DNA of 64,000 nucleotides from Prochilodus magdalenae (lineage: Eukaryota > Chordata > Actinopteri > Characiformes > Prochilodontidae): positions 405,001 to 469,000 of the forward strand of contig JAMWET010000748.1 in the NCBI GenBank assembly GCA_024036415.1, given 5' to 3'. Under the pieces are notes generated by a model. The model was not told where the DNA came from, did no database searches, and was given only the letters and a program-made list of their open reading frames with translations. Positions 1 through 12,500 of this stretch are shown one piece after another; position 1 is the stretch's first letter, and each line of letters begins with the position of its first letter. The translations under genes and the position numbers were made by a program.

Positions 1-872
1 TAGCACTGATCTTTTAAAGGTCACATGTCTTATTTCAAATCTTTCTTTTTGTTTACTGAGGTCCACTTTTTGTGTTTGTATGTACCAGAAACAATCATGA
101 TTCATTTTCATGACCATTTTCCAACATCCCTTCATCCCTTATAATTAAACATGCTGTTTTAGTTACCATCCCAAAATCTTAATAAGCCCCTAATAGGTCT
201 TCCTTTTAAATAAAAGGCACCAGGGATTTAAATAAGGCTGTGAATGTACTGTAATATTCAGGTGATGAGAAGTGCGAGAAGCAATTTGACTTTAGACTGC
301 TACTCTCTGATTTATAGGAACCACTTTTATCCATTTACTAATTAGGAAGTGTAAATAATAAGCAATAGGTAATAACACATGCAAATTCTGTTTGCGTTTC
401 CCACCTGTTGGTCACTTCCACGTAATTGCCCAATATTGCATATTAGTTTGATTGTTTATTCAAACACTTGTGGGTAAATTAAATTTAGCAAACCTTTGGG
501 TCCAGGTTGAATAAATTATCTCTTGAGCAGGAGTGAGAGAGAAGATTTGTGTGAGATAGGAAAAAGTATATCGGCGCTGTCCAGTGAAAATCATTTATCT
601 CCAATTTTGTCGATTTTTAGTTTTTGGCATCGTTTGATAACATGAGCTGCTGTTTACATTGGTGAACATTTCATAATGAATAGATCACCAGAAATATCCA
701 AACCACGCTTGGAAAAATGTCTGGTTCCATTGACTTACATTCCAATACATTCAGGTTTTTGGCCTCTCCTGTAAAGTTGTCATTTTGGAGATACTTGTTT
801 TTATTTGGGCAGTGACGATATATAGTTTGGTATAAACTCTTAAGCATGACTAATAATTCTTTTCTGTAACAG
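1..872. other. Collagen intron sequence with a MITE copy
   Basis: No Gly-X-Y exon is visible before 873. The stretch is AT-rich and contains one copy of the dispersed inverted-repeat element (567-822). Confidence 0.6.
567..822. mobile_element. Dispersed MITE family 'M', copy 1
   Basis: Left terminus TATATCGGCGCTGTCC and the reverse complement of the right terminus TATATCGTCACTGCCC match over roughly 35 bp, both running into a (A/T)TATCTCCAA motif. Length is 256 bp, with no ORF. The interior shares 'gagctgctgtttacat' and 'cattgacttac' with the copies at 16663, 29421 and 36755. Confidence 0.7.
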
Positions 873-1470
873 GGCCCACCTGGACGGGAAGGACCGATGG
901 GCAGTCTAGGACCACCAGGAGAGAGGGTATTTGTTTTTGTGCTTATTTGCTTGTATGGGGGCTGTTTTGTGTGTGTGGCTGATTAGTGATGGTGTTTGTG
1001 TGGGTATTTTCTCAGGGTTTCTCTGGGAAGCCTGGAGCGGAGGGTCCTCAGGGCCCTGTTGGCATGTATGTAAGTGATGTCTCTGCAGGGGTCTTTGGGA
1101 GGGGGCACCAAGGTGGGAAAAGAGAAGTTCATGTAATATTTTTTTTTTTTACATTTAATACTAGGAACTGTAGGCCATTCCATTTGCTGCTTAGAGCTTA
1201 CAGCACTCTGTAGTCATAGAGGTATATGCAGTATTTAGTGGCCACTTTATTAAATACACCTGATTAATATCCATCCATACGTCCAGCTCCTCTTAAATTT
1301 CTGTATAAGTAGATTTACAGACTCACAGTTTAGATAAGACATGCAAACTGGCTGATTCATGTTTCTTCACTTTCCGTTTCACTTTCCTTTAGTATTGACT
1401 TCTGATCCAATTTGATGAACCAGTCCAATAATTTGTCTACCAGTTACGAGACAATGCTGCAGTCATTTTT

Positions 1471-1543
<73 letters not shown>

Positions 1544-3599
1544 CGGTATCAAACACTCTAAAGCAGGGCTTAATGGGCTTAATGGACATTCATCGTCAAA
1601 AGAATACTTGCACCCAGAAGGAAGTGTGATGCATTTAGACTGATATGGGCCATATTTACTGAGTTACATATATAGAAGTAGTGTCACTCAGTATGGCTCA
1701 GGCCACCATGTTTGCTAAATCAACATGCCAGACGTCTAGGTTCCTAATGGTGTCCTGTGATAATCCATCCCATGCAGCTTGAATATTCTCACAGTTTCTG
1801 CAGATTTTGCAGTAGGGGTGGAGGTGGAGTGACACCGGGGCTTCTGGACAAAACATTGATCTGAATGCTCATTGGACACCTATATAACAAAAGACAGAAG
1901 CGGGCCTCATCACTGAAGATGAAAGTCTGGAACAACACCAATGCAATCTTTGACGATTTTGTCGTGGTGTTAAAGGCAGCCGTCGTAGCGGTCTACGTGC
2001 CGTCTGCCAATGGTGCTGACACTAGCAGGATGACTCCTGGATTGTGAATCATTGCTCACTAAGTGTCCGCAATCGTGGCTAATGGGTCACTCCGCAAATG
2101 TCGGACAATCTGTCAGCTCTCCGTCTCCATGGCTCGTCTAGGTCTTACAGATACTTCACTGGCCTGTGCCTTCTTCTATCCATTGCTCCCAACAGCAGGC
2201 TTTGGTAATATCCTCAGAACAGAATGGCGTGCATCCCTTACTGACATCACATGCACAGTCCAGCACGAAACTTTGAAATCATTTGCAAGTCTTACGATGT
2301 CAAACCAACCCACCGCGTTTCCTGTCGATTGATTCCTTCTGGGCTGGTATTTTTTTATCCTGATAAAATACATAATAAGTGTATTTGATACTTCATTTAT
2401 TAAACTATGATTAATTCAGCACTGATTCCAAACCTCCAGATTGGATCTAGACATCCGTAGCTTTCTCAAGCACTGCAATAAATGTGAATAACATGAGACC
2501 CCTCTAATGGAGCACCTTAGTCACCTTAATACCAATTGGACAACACACCTTTTGTGTTACTTTTCAAGTATTGTTCCTGACTTTAAACATGCCTGATTGA
2601 CTGTCCTTTGACAAATCAGTTCAGCAGCTAACATAATAATCATATTCAGCTACTGGAAACAAGTATCTCAAATTCCAGATCAGATATTGTATTAGATCTG
2701 TTTATTTAGAAAATCACTAATGAACTCCAGAAGCCTGTTTTTAGAACCATGCTCGCTGTGCATTTCAGCCCAGCCACCCCTCGCCAGTCTTTCTCTAGGT
2801 CACTTGAGGTCATCTTATGGTGGTCAAGTGACAGTGGAATGAGGTGGCGCTCATCACTAGTCTGTAGCTGTGTTGTCCTGTGTGTTTGGTGTTTGACCTT
2901 GTTGTTATGAACCAGACGCTCACTGTATCTGCCAGTGAAGCTAGAACCCAACCTTCTGTTCCTCACTAAGAACCTGCTGTACATGTGGAGCTACTGATTG
3001 AAGAAGCAACTGGAGTGGTCTTTCATTTATTTCCAAAGCTCTACATTTAATATGATAATGTGTCATATCATAAAGCGTGCATCAGCTCAACAAACCAGAA
3101 CAGTGATGATAACAGAAGATGATAAATGAGGGTCATGGCATAAATGGCTGAAAGATCTTTATGCACTATGACTGATGCTATTGATGGATAACAATCCCTG
3201 AGGGATGTTTCCATCTTGTTTACTTGATACAGTGAAACATACAGCAGTTACAGGGAGACAAATCCAAATAATAGAAGATTAAAGTGCCTGTTATTGCTGA
3301 TCTATGAAGACAACTACTTGTTTGTGTACCCATCAAGGGCTTTCCAGGACCCATGGGCATGCGAGGAAGAACAGGACACATGGGAGAACGGGTATAGACA
3401 AATTGCATTCATCATATTCATTACTTTTGCATAACAGTTTAACTTCAGGTAGATACAGATACAGTAGGAAAAGCGGTTTAAGCATGTTTGATATTGTAAG
3501 CATGTGAAAGAGGTTTAACAATATCATATCACATGATACTTACAGGGAGAGCCTGGTGTGAAAGGACCTCCGGGACCTGTTGGAAAGCCTGGATCTCTA
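873..3599 (+). CDS. Collagen triple-helix exons 1-4 of the window
   Basis: Four 54-bp exons: 873-926 (begins [10 protein letters not shown]), 1016-1069 ([10 protein letters not shown]), 3338-3391 ([10 protein letters not shown]) and 3546-3599 ([10 protein letters not shown]). All are phase 0, start with a Gly codon after AG, and end before GT. The 2.3-kb intron between the second and third holds a TA microsatellite and a decayed Tc1 element; I found no further exon in it. Confidence 0.9.
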
Positions 3600-6500
3600 G
3601 TAAGTGTATATATGTGTGTGCGTGTGTGTGTACGTGTGTGTGTGTGTGTGTGCGTGTGTGCACATGTGTGTGTGTGTGCATGCGTGTGTGTCTGTGTGTG
3701 CGTGGGTGTGAGCATGTGTGTGTGTCAGTGTATTTGTGTGTGCGTGTACGTGTGTGTGTGCTTGTGTGTGTGTGCATGTGTGTGTGTGTGCGTGTGTGTG
3801 TGTGTGTGTGCGTGTACGTGTGTGTGTGTGCTTGTGTGAGTGTGTGTGTGTGCGTGTGCGTGTGTGTGTGTGTGCGTGTGTGTGTGTGTGTGTGTGTGCG
3901 TGTGCATGTGTACGTGTGTGTGTCTGTGTGTGTCTGTGTGTGTACGTGTGTGTACGTGTGTGTATATATGTGTGTGCGTGTGTGTGTACGTGTGTGTGTG
4001 TGTGTGTGTGCGTGTGTGCACATGTGTGTGTGTGTGCATGCGTGTGTGTCTGTGTGTGCGTGGGTGTGAGCGTGTGTGTGTGTCAGTGTATTTGTGTGTG
4101 CGTGTACGTGTGTGTGTGCTTGTGTGAGTGTGTGTGTGTGCTTGTGTGAGTGTGTGTGTGTGCATGTGTGTGTGTGTGCGTGTGTGTGTGTGTGTGCGTG
4201 TGTGTGTGTGTGTGTGTGCGTGTACGTGTGTGTGTGTGCTTGTGTGAGTGTGTGTGTGTGCGTGTGTGTGTGTGTGTGCGTGTGCATGTGTACGTGTGTG
4301 TGTACGTGTGTGTGTCTGTGTGTGTCTGTGTGTGTACGTGTGTGTACGTGTGTGTACGTGTGTGTGTGTGTGTGTGTGCATGTGTGTGTGCGTGTGTGTG
4401 CGTGTGTAAATGTAGTATATATTGTATATAGTATATACTGTGTATGAATAATGTTCATCCATCTTTTTCTTGTATGATAAGGGTTCCCCAGGGCCAGTTG
4501 GAGAAAGAGGTTCTCCAGGACCCCAGGTGAGAATATTCCACAAATAAAATAAGAACCTGTAATTCTACAGTCTGACTGGTGTGGTATAATTCTCCATAAT
4601 GTAGAAAGTACTCATGTTCCTTTTCACTTGCTTTGTGGTGTAATTACATATGTTTCCTCAGGGTAGACAAGGAGACCCTGGACCTCAAGGAATAGACGGA
4701 GTGCCTGTAAGTCACAAGTGCTGTTAAGATAGACCAATGACCATTGTTTCTTTTTTACTTAACTTCTGAAATTTGTTGTCCGTTTTGTTGTAGGGTCCTC
4801 CAGGGTTGCAAGGAGTGGATGGGGCAAGGGGAAGGCCAGGACCTGATGGCAGTAAAGGTGTTCCTGGGGATCCAGGCCCAAATGGATCGCCGGGTATCCC
4901 AGTAAGTATTATGCTTAATTCCATTTGTTTGGTTGAATAAAGCGTTGCCTGAGTTATGACTCCTGGAATGAGAGTTTCACAGACTATAGCTCAGTAGTCA
5001 CTACCTCTGGTCCTCAAGATATTACTTAATGTGGAGTGTGGCTTCCAGTGAGAAACCTTCTGTATCTCCTCTGGCTAATACACTTTTTCTCAAATTTATG
5101 CTAAGCTGGATTAGATGCATTACTGTGTACAGGGGTGCAGCATGTAGACTGAGGTCAGAACTTAACTCTGCAGCAGAAGGAAAGAGGATTGGCAACTACT
5201 GCTATACCCTCAAAAGCGATAATCAAAGTGCATCCAGTGGATGATGACAGTAGGCACATGATCCCAACCCTGCCTGGCACAGACCTGCTCCCAACACACC
5301 TGTTCCTTTTTAAGATATTTTGATGGGACAAAGACAAAAGGTGCAGGGCAGGTGATCCTCCAGGACTAAGGGTTTGGAACCATTGGTCTAAAAGTACCAA
5401 GCAGGAGCACTTGATAGATCTAATACACTATCAGAGGCTTTGCTATCAGGTTATAATTGGACACAACCAAGGAAGGAAAATTTGGAAAACCTGTAAAAAA
5501 TGAAGACCTGCTGCAACACAAGGCCGTAGTGGGTGCTGTTGTTTGGCTATAGAATTTCTGGAACTGCTCCATTATTTTCTCCAGGGTCCTCAGGGTGCAG
5601 ATGGATTGCCAGGGCCACCTGGGGAGAGAGGAGACAAGGTGAGAGAGCGCTAAGAGCCCAAGTTCTGTTTATCCTGTGCTGTGCTTTGCTTGAGTCACCT
5701 GCATAAAACTGTGTGTTCATTTCCAGGGAATGCTGGGTCCGCCTGGTGATTTTGGGCCAGCTGGATTGGAAGGACAACAGGTCAGGCTCTTCCTAAAGAA
5801 GAATGCACAAATGAAAGACTGGTATAGGTTGTAGTCAGATGTCATCTCTTGCTGCCTTTTGTCAGTTCTATGGTTTTGCTTTCCTTAGGGTCCACCAGGT
5901 CTAGTGGGTGCAGAAGGTCTACCAGGAAGAAAAGGAGATCAGGTAAATGATATTTACAGTATTATGTCACAAAATCTGTTGATTGCTTTATTTAATGCCT
6001 GTTTGTGATTTGTAGGGAGAAAGGGGTCTCTGTGGCAATACTGGCCCTCAGGGACACAAAGGAGATCGTGGTCCACAGGGTGCCAATGGTTCACAGGGTC
6101 CACCTGGGCGAGTGGGCAAAGAAGTGAGTTTAATACACCATTTCATGGAGATCAAACACAAAACTCATACATCAGCATAAAATCACTGGGCATTCTTTTG
6201 TCTCCAACAAGGGAAACGTTGGTCAGGATGGACACGCTGGTGACGTGGGACCTAAAGGAGAAAAAGTGAGCCATTTAATGGAAATCAAGAGCATATGTGA
6301 AACAAACATAATCACACATGATAAACATTATGATTTATGAGTATTACATGCTGATGGTGCCTCTTTTTTTAGGGCGAAATAGGCCCTCGAGGGTTCACTG
6401 GTTTGGAGGGTCCCTGGGGAGCCCCGGGGGACAAAGGAGAAAGGGGGCCCAAAGGGGACAAGGGCAGCATTGGCCTTCTGGTGAGACTGAAAAGTATCCT

Positions 6501-9500
6501 GACATGTCACAACACTGTCGAACATGGGTTTGAGCATGAGCCTCAGACACGTGTATGAACCTTATTTAGGTCCCAGGGCTGGATGGATATGAATGAGAAC
6601 CAACAGTACAAATTACACAGTGATGCATCAGCAATGTGTCTCACAAGCTCTTTCTTAAGCTCTGTCTGAATGCGGTTACTTTACCATAGGGAGGATGGGG
6701 TAATGCCAGTTTATGATATGGTGTCTGAAATGTTTATGGCCCATTTGCACAGCGAGACATCTCAGTCTAAATCACACTCAGTTCACAAGCAGCCTTTCTC
6801 AGGGAAAAGATTAGAAAGCAGTCAGCTTAGCTGCTTAAAGTCTGTCTTCTCCCATTTTTATTGAGTGCGCAATGCACTATACACTTCATCTATCTCTTTT
6901 CCTCTTCTTCCTGGTCTTGCTATTCTTTCTCTTCCTCCTCTTCTTCCTTTTCCTTCTTCTTCTTCTTCTTCTTCTTCTTTTCAACACCACTCCAACTCCA
7001 GACTCTAAGTCAAATTGGGAATGCTGTGCTTGTATACAGCTTTTTGATCTTATTTACGGTTTTCAGAAAAAATGCCAAAGCTTTTCCCATTACAGATGAA
7101 TGGGATAGAAAAGTGGAAAAGTACAAGCCCATCTGCTGTACGTTTGCTCGACTGACAGACACTATCTGACCCTGACTGACACTATTTCAGGGCAGAAGCC
7201 TGAGTACCAATTCAATAATAGTCTGACATGCACTCTGTCTGTTTGACGTTTTATTCTCAGCACGTGTCCCCACTCAAACCCTATTGTTTCCTTTGCCCGA
7301 CACTCCTCTATGTGTTGTTTATTAATCCCTTGTTCCTTCTCTAGACTCTCATTAATTTTTTGCAACACCTTAGCAGCTGGCTAGCTAACTTAAGCTGTGC
7401 AGTGACTCTGCATTTTCTTCCGGAAATACACTTTTCTAGTTTACACATGAGAGAGAAAGGGCAGGAATGTTACATAGGGACTTGATTTTAGCTGCAGAGA
7501 ACACAAGGTGCTTCTTCAAATACCTCCATGTGTAAGAACCCCCTTTTCCACTGCCACTCCACGAGCGAATACTTTTGGCAGTACAGTATAGAAGGTAAAA
7601 GGCACCTTTCTGTACTTTTGTGTGTGTCCAGTCGGCAAAAAGACTGACAAGTTGCATTTACATTTACAGTATCCCAACTAATAGTGTAAAACGTGGCATG
7701 TAAAACTATTCTTGTCATTAATAAGGATTTAGTGAGAATACAATAACACTCCGACAGAAGGTTTTGGTGACACAAACTGATAGCTCATATTACAGTCGTG
7801 TCTAATTGTTCACTGCATCTGAGCTTATACATATACCTAGCACACAGTGTGCAGTTATATTTGACAGGGCAGGTTAAAGACTTTGTACTTCAGCCAATTA
7901 TTTATTTACTTATTTATCCTCTTATTTAGCCCTACCTGCATGTGTCAGCCAGTGCGAGTGTGACACTGACCATAACTATAATCATCATTAACTTACTACC
8001 ATTGGTTTCTTATAGTAATTCTAAACTCTGTGTTATTACTATTGTGAAGAATCCTGTGGGCATATCTTGGGCCTTTTTTTTTTTTTTTTGAGGCCAATCG
8101 TTCTCTGAGTAGACAATTGGTGAGCCATTTTGTGCCATTTGTGCTTTTACACACAGAGAAATTTGCGAGACACCCGTATACACACACACACACTAGGGGG
8201 CAGTAAGCACATTTGCCTGGAGCGCTGGGCAGCCCTATCCACGGCACCATCTTCTTCCCAAACATTGACCCTAATTTCCCACTGTAACAGCCCTGATATA
8301 TAATCTCCTCTTCATGCATGCTTAGTTCATTTGTTTATACCATCTCAAAAATTGTGTATTTTTTGGATATTCTATGGATAACTGGGTACATTCTGTGCTC
8401 AGGGTGAGCCAGGTCTCATGGGCGGAGTTGGACCTGCTGGGTTAAAAGGACTGCAGGTGTGTGGAACTGCTGAATTTTGTATTGACATCAATTAACAATT
8501 TGCATACTACATTCCCAATCAGTACAGTGAATAGATTGTAGATGTTAGATCTTATAAACCTGTCCCCTCATATTTTACTAAGGGTGGGACAGGGCCATCA
8601 GGACCTGTAGGAGCTAACGGACCACTAGGGAAGAAGGTACAGAATTTGATTAATGCTTTTGTTATTATTTAATAACAATCAGTGCATGTATGTAAACACA
8701 TTTGCTCTTTCCCACAGGGTGAGCTGGGTCCTAGTGGTGCACGTGGTGTTCCTGGAAATGCTGGCCCTGAGGTGATAAACCCATATCAGCTGTATGATTA
8801 GAGGAAATGAATACAGATCATACAGATAAAGGGGAATTCACCTATATCATTCTCTGTTTAAATTAGGGAGCAGCAGGTGCAGCAGGAGTGAGAGGAGACG
8901 CAGGAAAGCCAGGACCACAGGTTTATATCTACCGTTCTATGTATCAGTGCCAGTGCGCGTGCAGTTGCATGCTTACATAGACCCTCTAATGTCCAGTGCT
9001 TAATTAATGGTCTTGAATCCAGGGCAGTGTCGGGCCTGCAGGTCCTACAGGAGCTATTGGACCTAAAGGCTTCACAGGGCCTGAGGGCGAGAAAGGAGAT
9101 TTAGGGAACCAAGGGGAACCAGGTGAACAGGTGAGAAGCCACCATTCTCCACCAACACTGCCATGTATTAGTTGCAGTCAGAAATTCAATTTTTTAAATG
9201 TTGTTTCACACAGTGTTTATAATTGTGTCTGTCCTCAGGGGCTAGAGGGCCTACTGGGTGTACAAGGACCTCCTGGACTACCTGGTTTAGAGGTGAATTA
9301 TGTGCTTTGAATGATTATTTAGAGGAGTCACATGCACTCTATGTTTTTATGGATCATCATTTGTCCTTATTGCCTTACAAATCCTCATTTTTCTCATTCC
9401 CACTTCTCTTTTTTTTCCAGGGAGCCCCTGGAGAGTCAGCTGCTCAAGGGCCACCAGGCCCACCAGGAGCTCAGGTCAGTGCACAGGGACATTTATTAAT

Positions 9501-12500
9501 GCTACTAATGTTAATGTTACTATGCATGCTACTAAACTAAAGAAACACGAAGATACAAAATACATGAAGATGCACTGTGCATCCCTGAACCCAGTGAAGA
9601 GTAACTTAAGGAAACTGTGTTTTATAAACCAAACCATGTTATATTTTATCCAGCTGATGATATTTAAACAGTAAAAGCAGTGACAACGTCAACACCTTAA
9701 ACCTCCAGAACCTGTAGCCAACTAAAAGTGCAACCAGCCAACCAGCACTGAAGGTGCCGTGGAATGTTACACTGTATTCATACTGGCACAACTGAATAAG
9801 TACAGTATAATAGAACTGACATACCAGGAACCTCAAACACTGTCGTTCCTCCCTCTGATACAAAAGAGGGAGATAAAACAGGCCACTTACACAATCCTCT
9901 ACTTTTAGGCAGCGGTATTAACCTGTTAATAAGCTCACCAGATAAAAAATGAGTCACCTCTGACTGAAACATACCTAATAATGTGTAACACCTCCACAAG
10001 CAAAACTAACAGCTCTGATGGCCTGGACAAGTTTCTGGATGTAGGTGACATCAATGTTCAGCTACTCTTACAACACAGAATTGTTCAGTTGGACCAGATT
10101 TGGTTGGTGCCTCCCCTTGGGATTTACATTGTTTCAGGTAGTCCCAGAGATTTTCAAAAGGAGTCAAATCTGTGGATTTTGTGGACCAGTTCAGATGTGT
10201 GAATGTTCATCATGCCAGTTAGTCACATTTGCAGCCCTGTGAACACTAAAACCGTCATCCTAAATCCTAAATACAGGAATACAGGGATAGAAATGTTATG
10301 TTCCTTAACGTTCCAAGGGCTGATTGTCCTTAACATTCCAAAAGACAAGGGCCCATTGTCCACCAGCTCAGTGTAGGCACTGTGGTTCTAATTTACTGTC
10401 GCCTTAACCAAACAACCCATTTCTGAATAATAAAAACACCCTCAGAGCATCACAAATGGGACTTTTGTCTGGAGAGCTTAATTACACTTCCACATTTACA
10501 TACAGTACAACATCTCATAGCAAACTAAATATTGTATTGGCCAATGTTATTGGCCACACAATACATTAAAGAGGCTCTAGGTAATACAAGGCAATGTGCG
10601 TATGGCTGTGCCCCTCTGAATCTGGAATAGCTGGTTGAGTGCACCTTGGTACCACTCAGGCCTATGATACGTGTACATTTCCTTGCTGAGGAGTTGGATT
10701 TAACCTTGTGACTCTCTTCTTATTGCAGTTCTGTCTGTGCAAGCTTCACCCCAGCGGCACAGATTTTTCATCTTCTTCTTAATGAGTTTTGATTGTTGCA
10801 GGGACGCATGGGCAGGCCAGGGCCGGAGGGAACACAAGGCATGAAAGGAGAGAAGGTAAGGTCACAGTAGCTTATTTTTCTGGCTACATTTCCAGAACAC
10901 AGTGCCACTGCCTGCATTTGTGTACCTTCTCTTTCAATAAAGAACAATGGTTAAAGTTAACAGTATGGAATGGAGCTCACAAGGGCAGTCTGTTAATAAC
11001 ACTGTTGTGTGTGTGTGTGTGTGTGTGTTAGGGAGATGATGGCATTAATGGACCTCCTGGAAATATGGGCCTTCCTGGAAGGCGGGTGAGCTAGCTAATT
11101 CTTAAAATATTTTTTGCATGGTTAACAGACTTCCATAAGGTGAAAACTACAAAGTTACGATCATGATTAAGTATACACATTGATCTTTATTGGTATTGCA
11201 TTACACAGACTTGTCAGCTTTATCACTTATATGTTTTAATGTGCTTGTGTGTGCTAAATGAGCCCATGGAGTAATAGGTTTGTGGTAAATGGACCAATCA
11301 TAAATGATATCCAATAAACCTCAGTTCTCTTTCTCTAAGGGAAAAAGAGGCAAAGCTGGTTCACGCGGGCTCAGAGGACCGAGAGGAGAAAAGGTCAGAG
11401 GTCATATGTACACATCTCGTGGGCATATTGAGAAATGTTGCTTGTCGTAGAATATCCACCACTGAGCCAAAACATTATAAACACCTGCCTAATATATCGT
11501 TGGTCCTCCACCAAAGCAGTGCCGAGCTGTCCAGGTATGGGCTTTACAAGACCTCTCAAGGTGCCACAAGGGCAATACCACAGTCCATGTTTGCAAGTCT
11601 GGCTGAGTGCGTTTGTCTGCAAAAATAGCCCACTGCCATCTAGGAATGTAATTACTCATAATGCATCCAGATGCCATCACCTCTGACAGTTCACGTGATG
11701 AAAAGAGTAAAAATGAGGCTCATTGGACAAGAAAGCTTTGTTCTATTACAGTTATGGCGCTGTAAGACTTCTAAACGCCACTTAGTCAAAACCACTACAC
11801 AGACACTTTAAGGACACTAGTCACTTTAAATACACTTTGCTGCTACCGTCTCAATTTCCTGCTGCTCTTTCTCTCTCTATTGTTTAATATATTCTTACAT
11901 ATTTATGTATATTTGATTTATTTAAGTACTGCTGTCTGGGTGTAACTGGGTCCTTGGGTACTACAATTCCACTCCATGTACCACATGTGATGCGAATGAC
12001 AATAAGGTCTCCTTGAATCCTTAAATGCCCACTGGTTTTTAGATACAGACTTCTATAAGTAGGTAGTTAATCTTACAGGTCTTGCTGTTTTGGACATGCT
12101 CCAACCCAGTCGTCTAGCCGTGTTGATTTGGCCCTAAACAGACATTCACGCCTGCTAATTTCTCAAGCATCCAACTGTGCATATACCATCTAATATATGC
12201 CAGACTTTGGTGTTATACATAATGTACTTTATCTATGAGAGGTCATAATGTGTTAGCTCATCTGGATGCAACAGTGATCAAGTCCAGCAGTACTTTACAT
12301 GCCCCTGGTGAAAATAATATATATACTCATAGCCTTCATTACAGCCTCTCTGTTTTCATATCCTTGTCTTTTTTGTATTATACAGGGTCAGTAGTCGAGA
12401 ATCACCCAAATATGTTGGGTTATTTTAAATTGATCTCATCATTATCATTATGTCTAAACACTATTCAATATGCTTATGGTACCCTGTACATCTGTTAGCT

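Larger units (their letters stand above)
6481..8402. other. Collagen intron (1.9 kb)
   Basis: Contains the pyrimidine-rich triplet tract and a minus-strand SINE fragment near 8140-8265. I see no exon keeping Gly-X-Y periodicity. Confidence 0.6.

Noticed and set aside
3524..4543. Very long ORFs on both strands (up to 309 codons of His/Thr repeats, or Val/Cys repeats)
   Set aside because: They arise from the TG dinucleotide tract, which lacks stops in several frames, and they overlap real collagen exons in another frame.
6569..6596. Possible extra collagen exon (PGLDGYE after an AG)
   Set aside because: It hits a TGA after eight codons, has no donor and does not keep the Gly-X-Y register.
6861..7169. 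Ser/Phe-rich and Leu/Phe-rich ORFs suggesting a membrane protein
   Set aside because: Translation of the TTC/CTT polypyrimidine tract inside a collagen intron.
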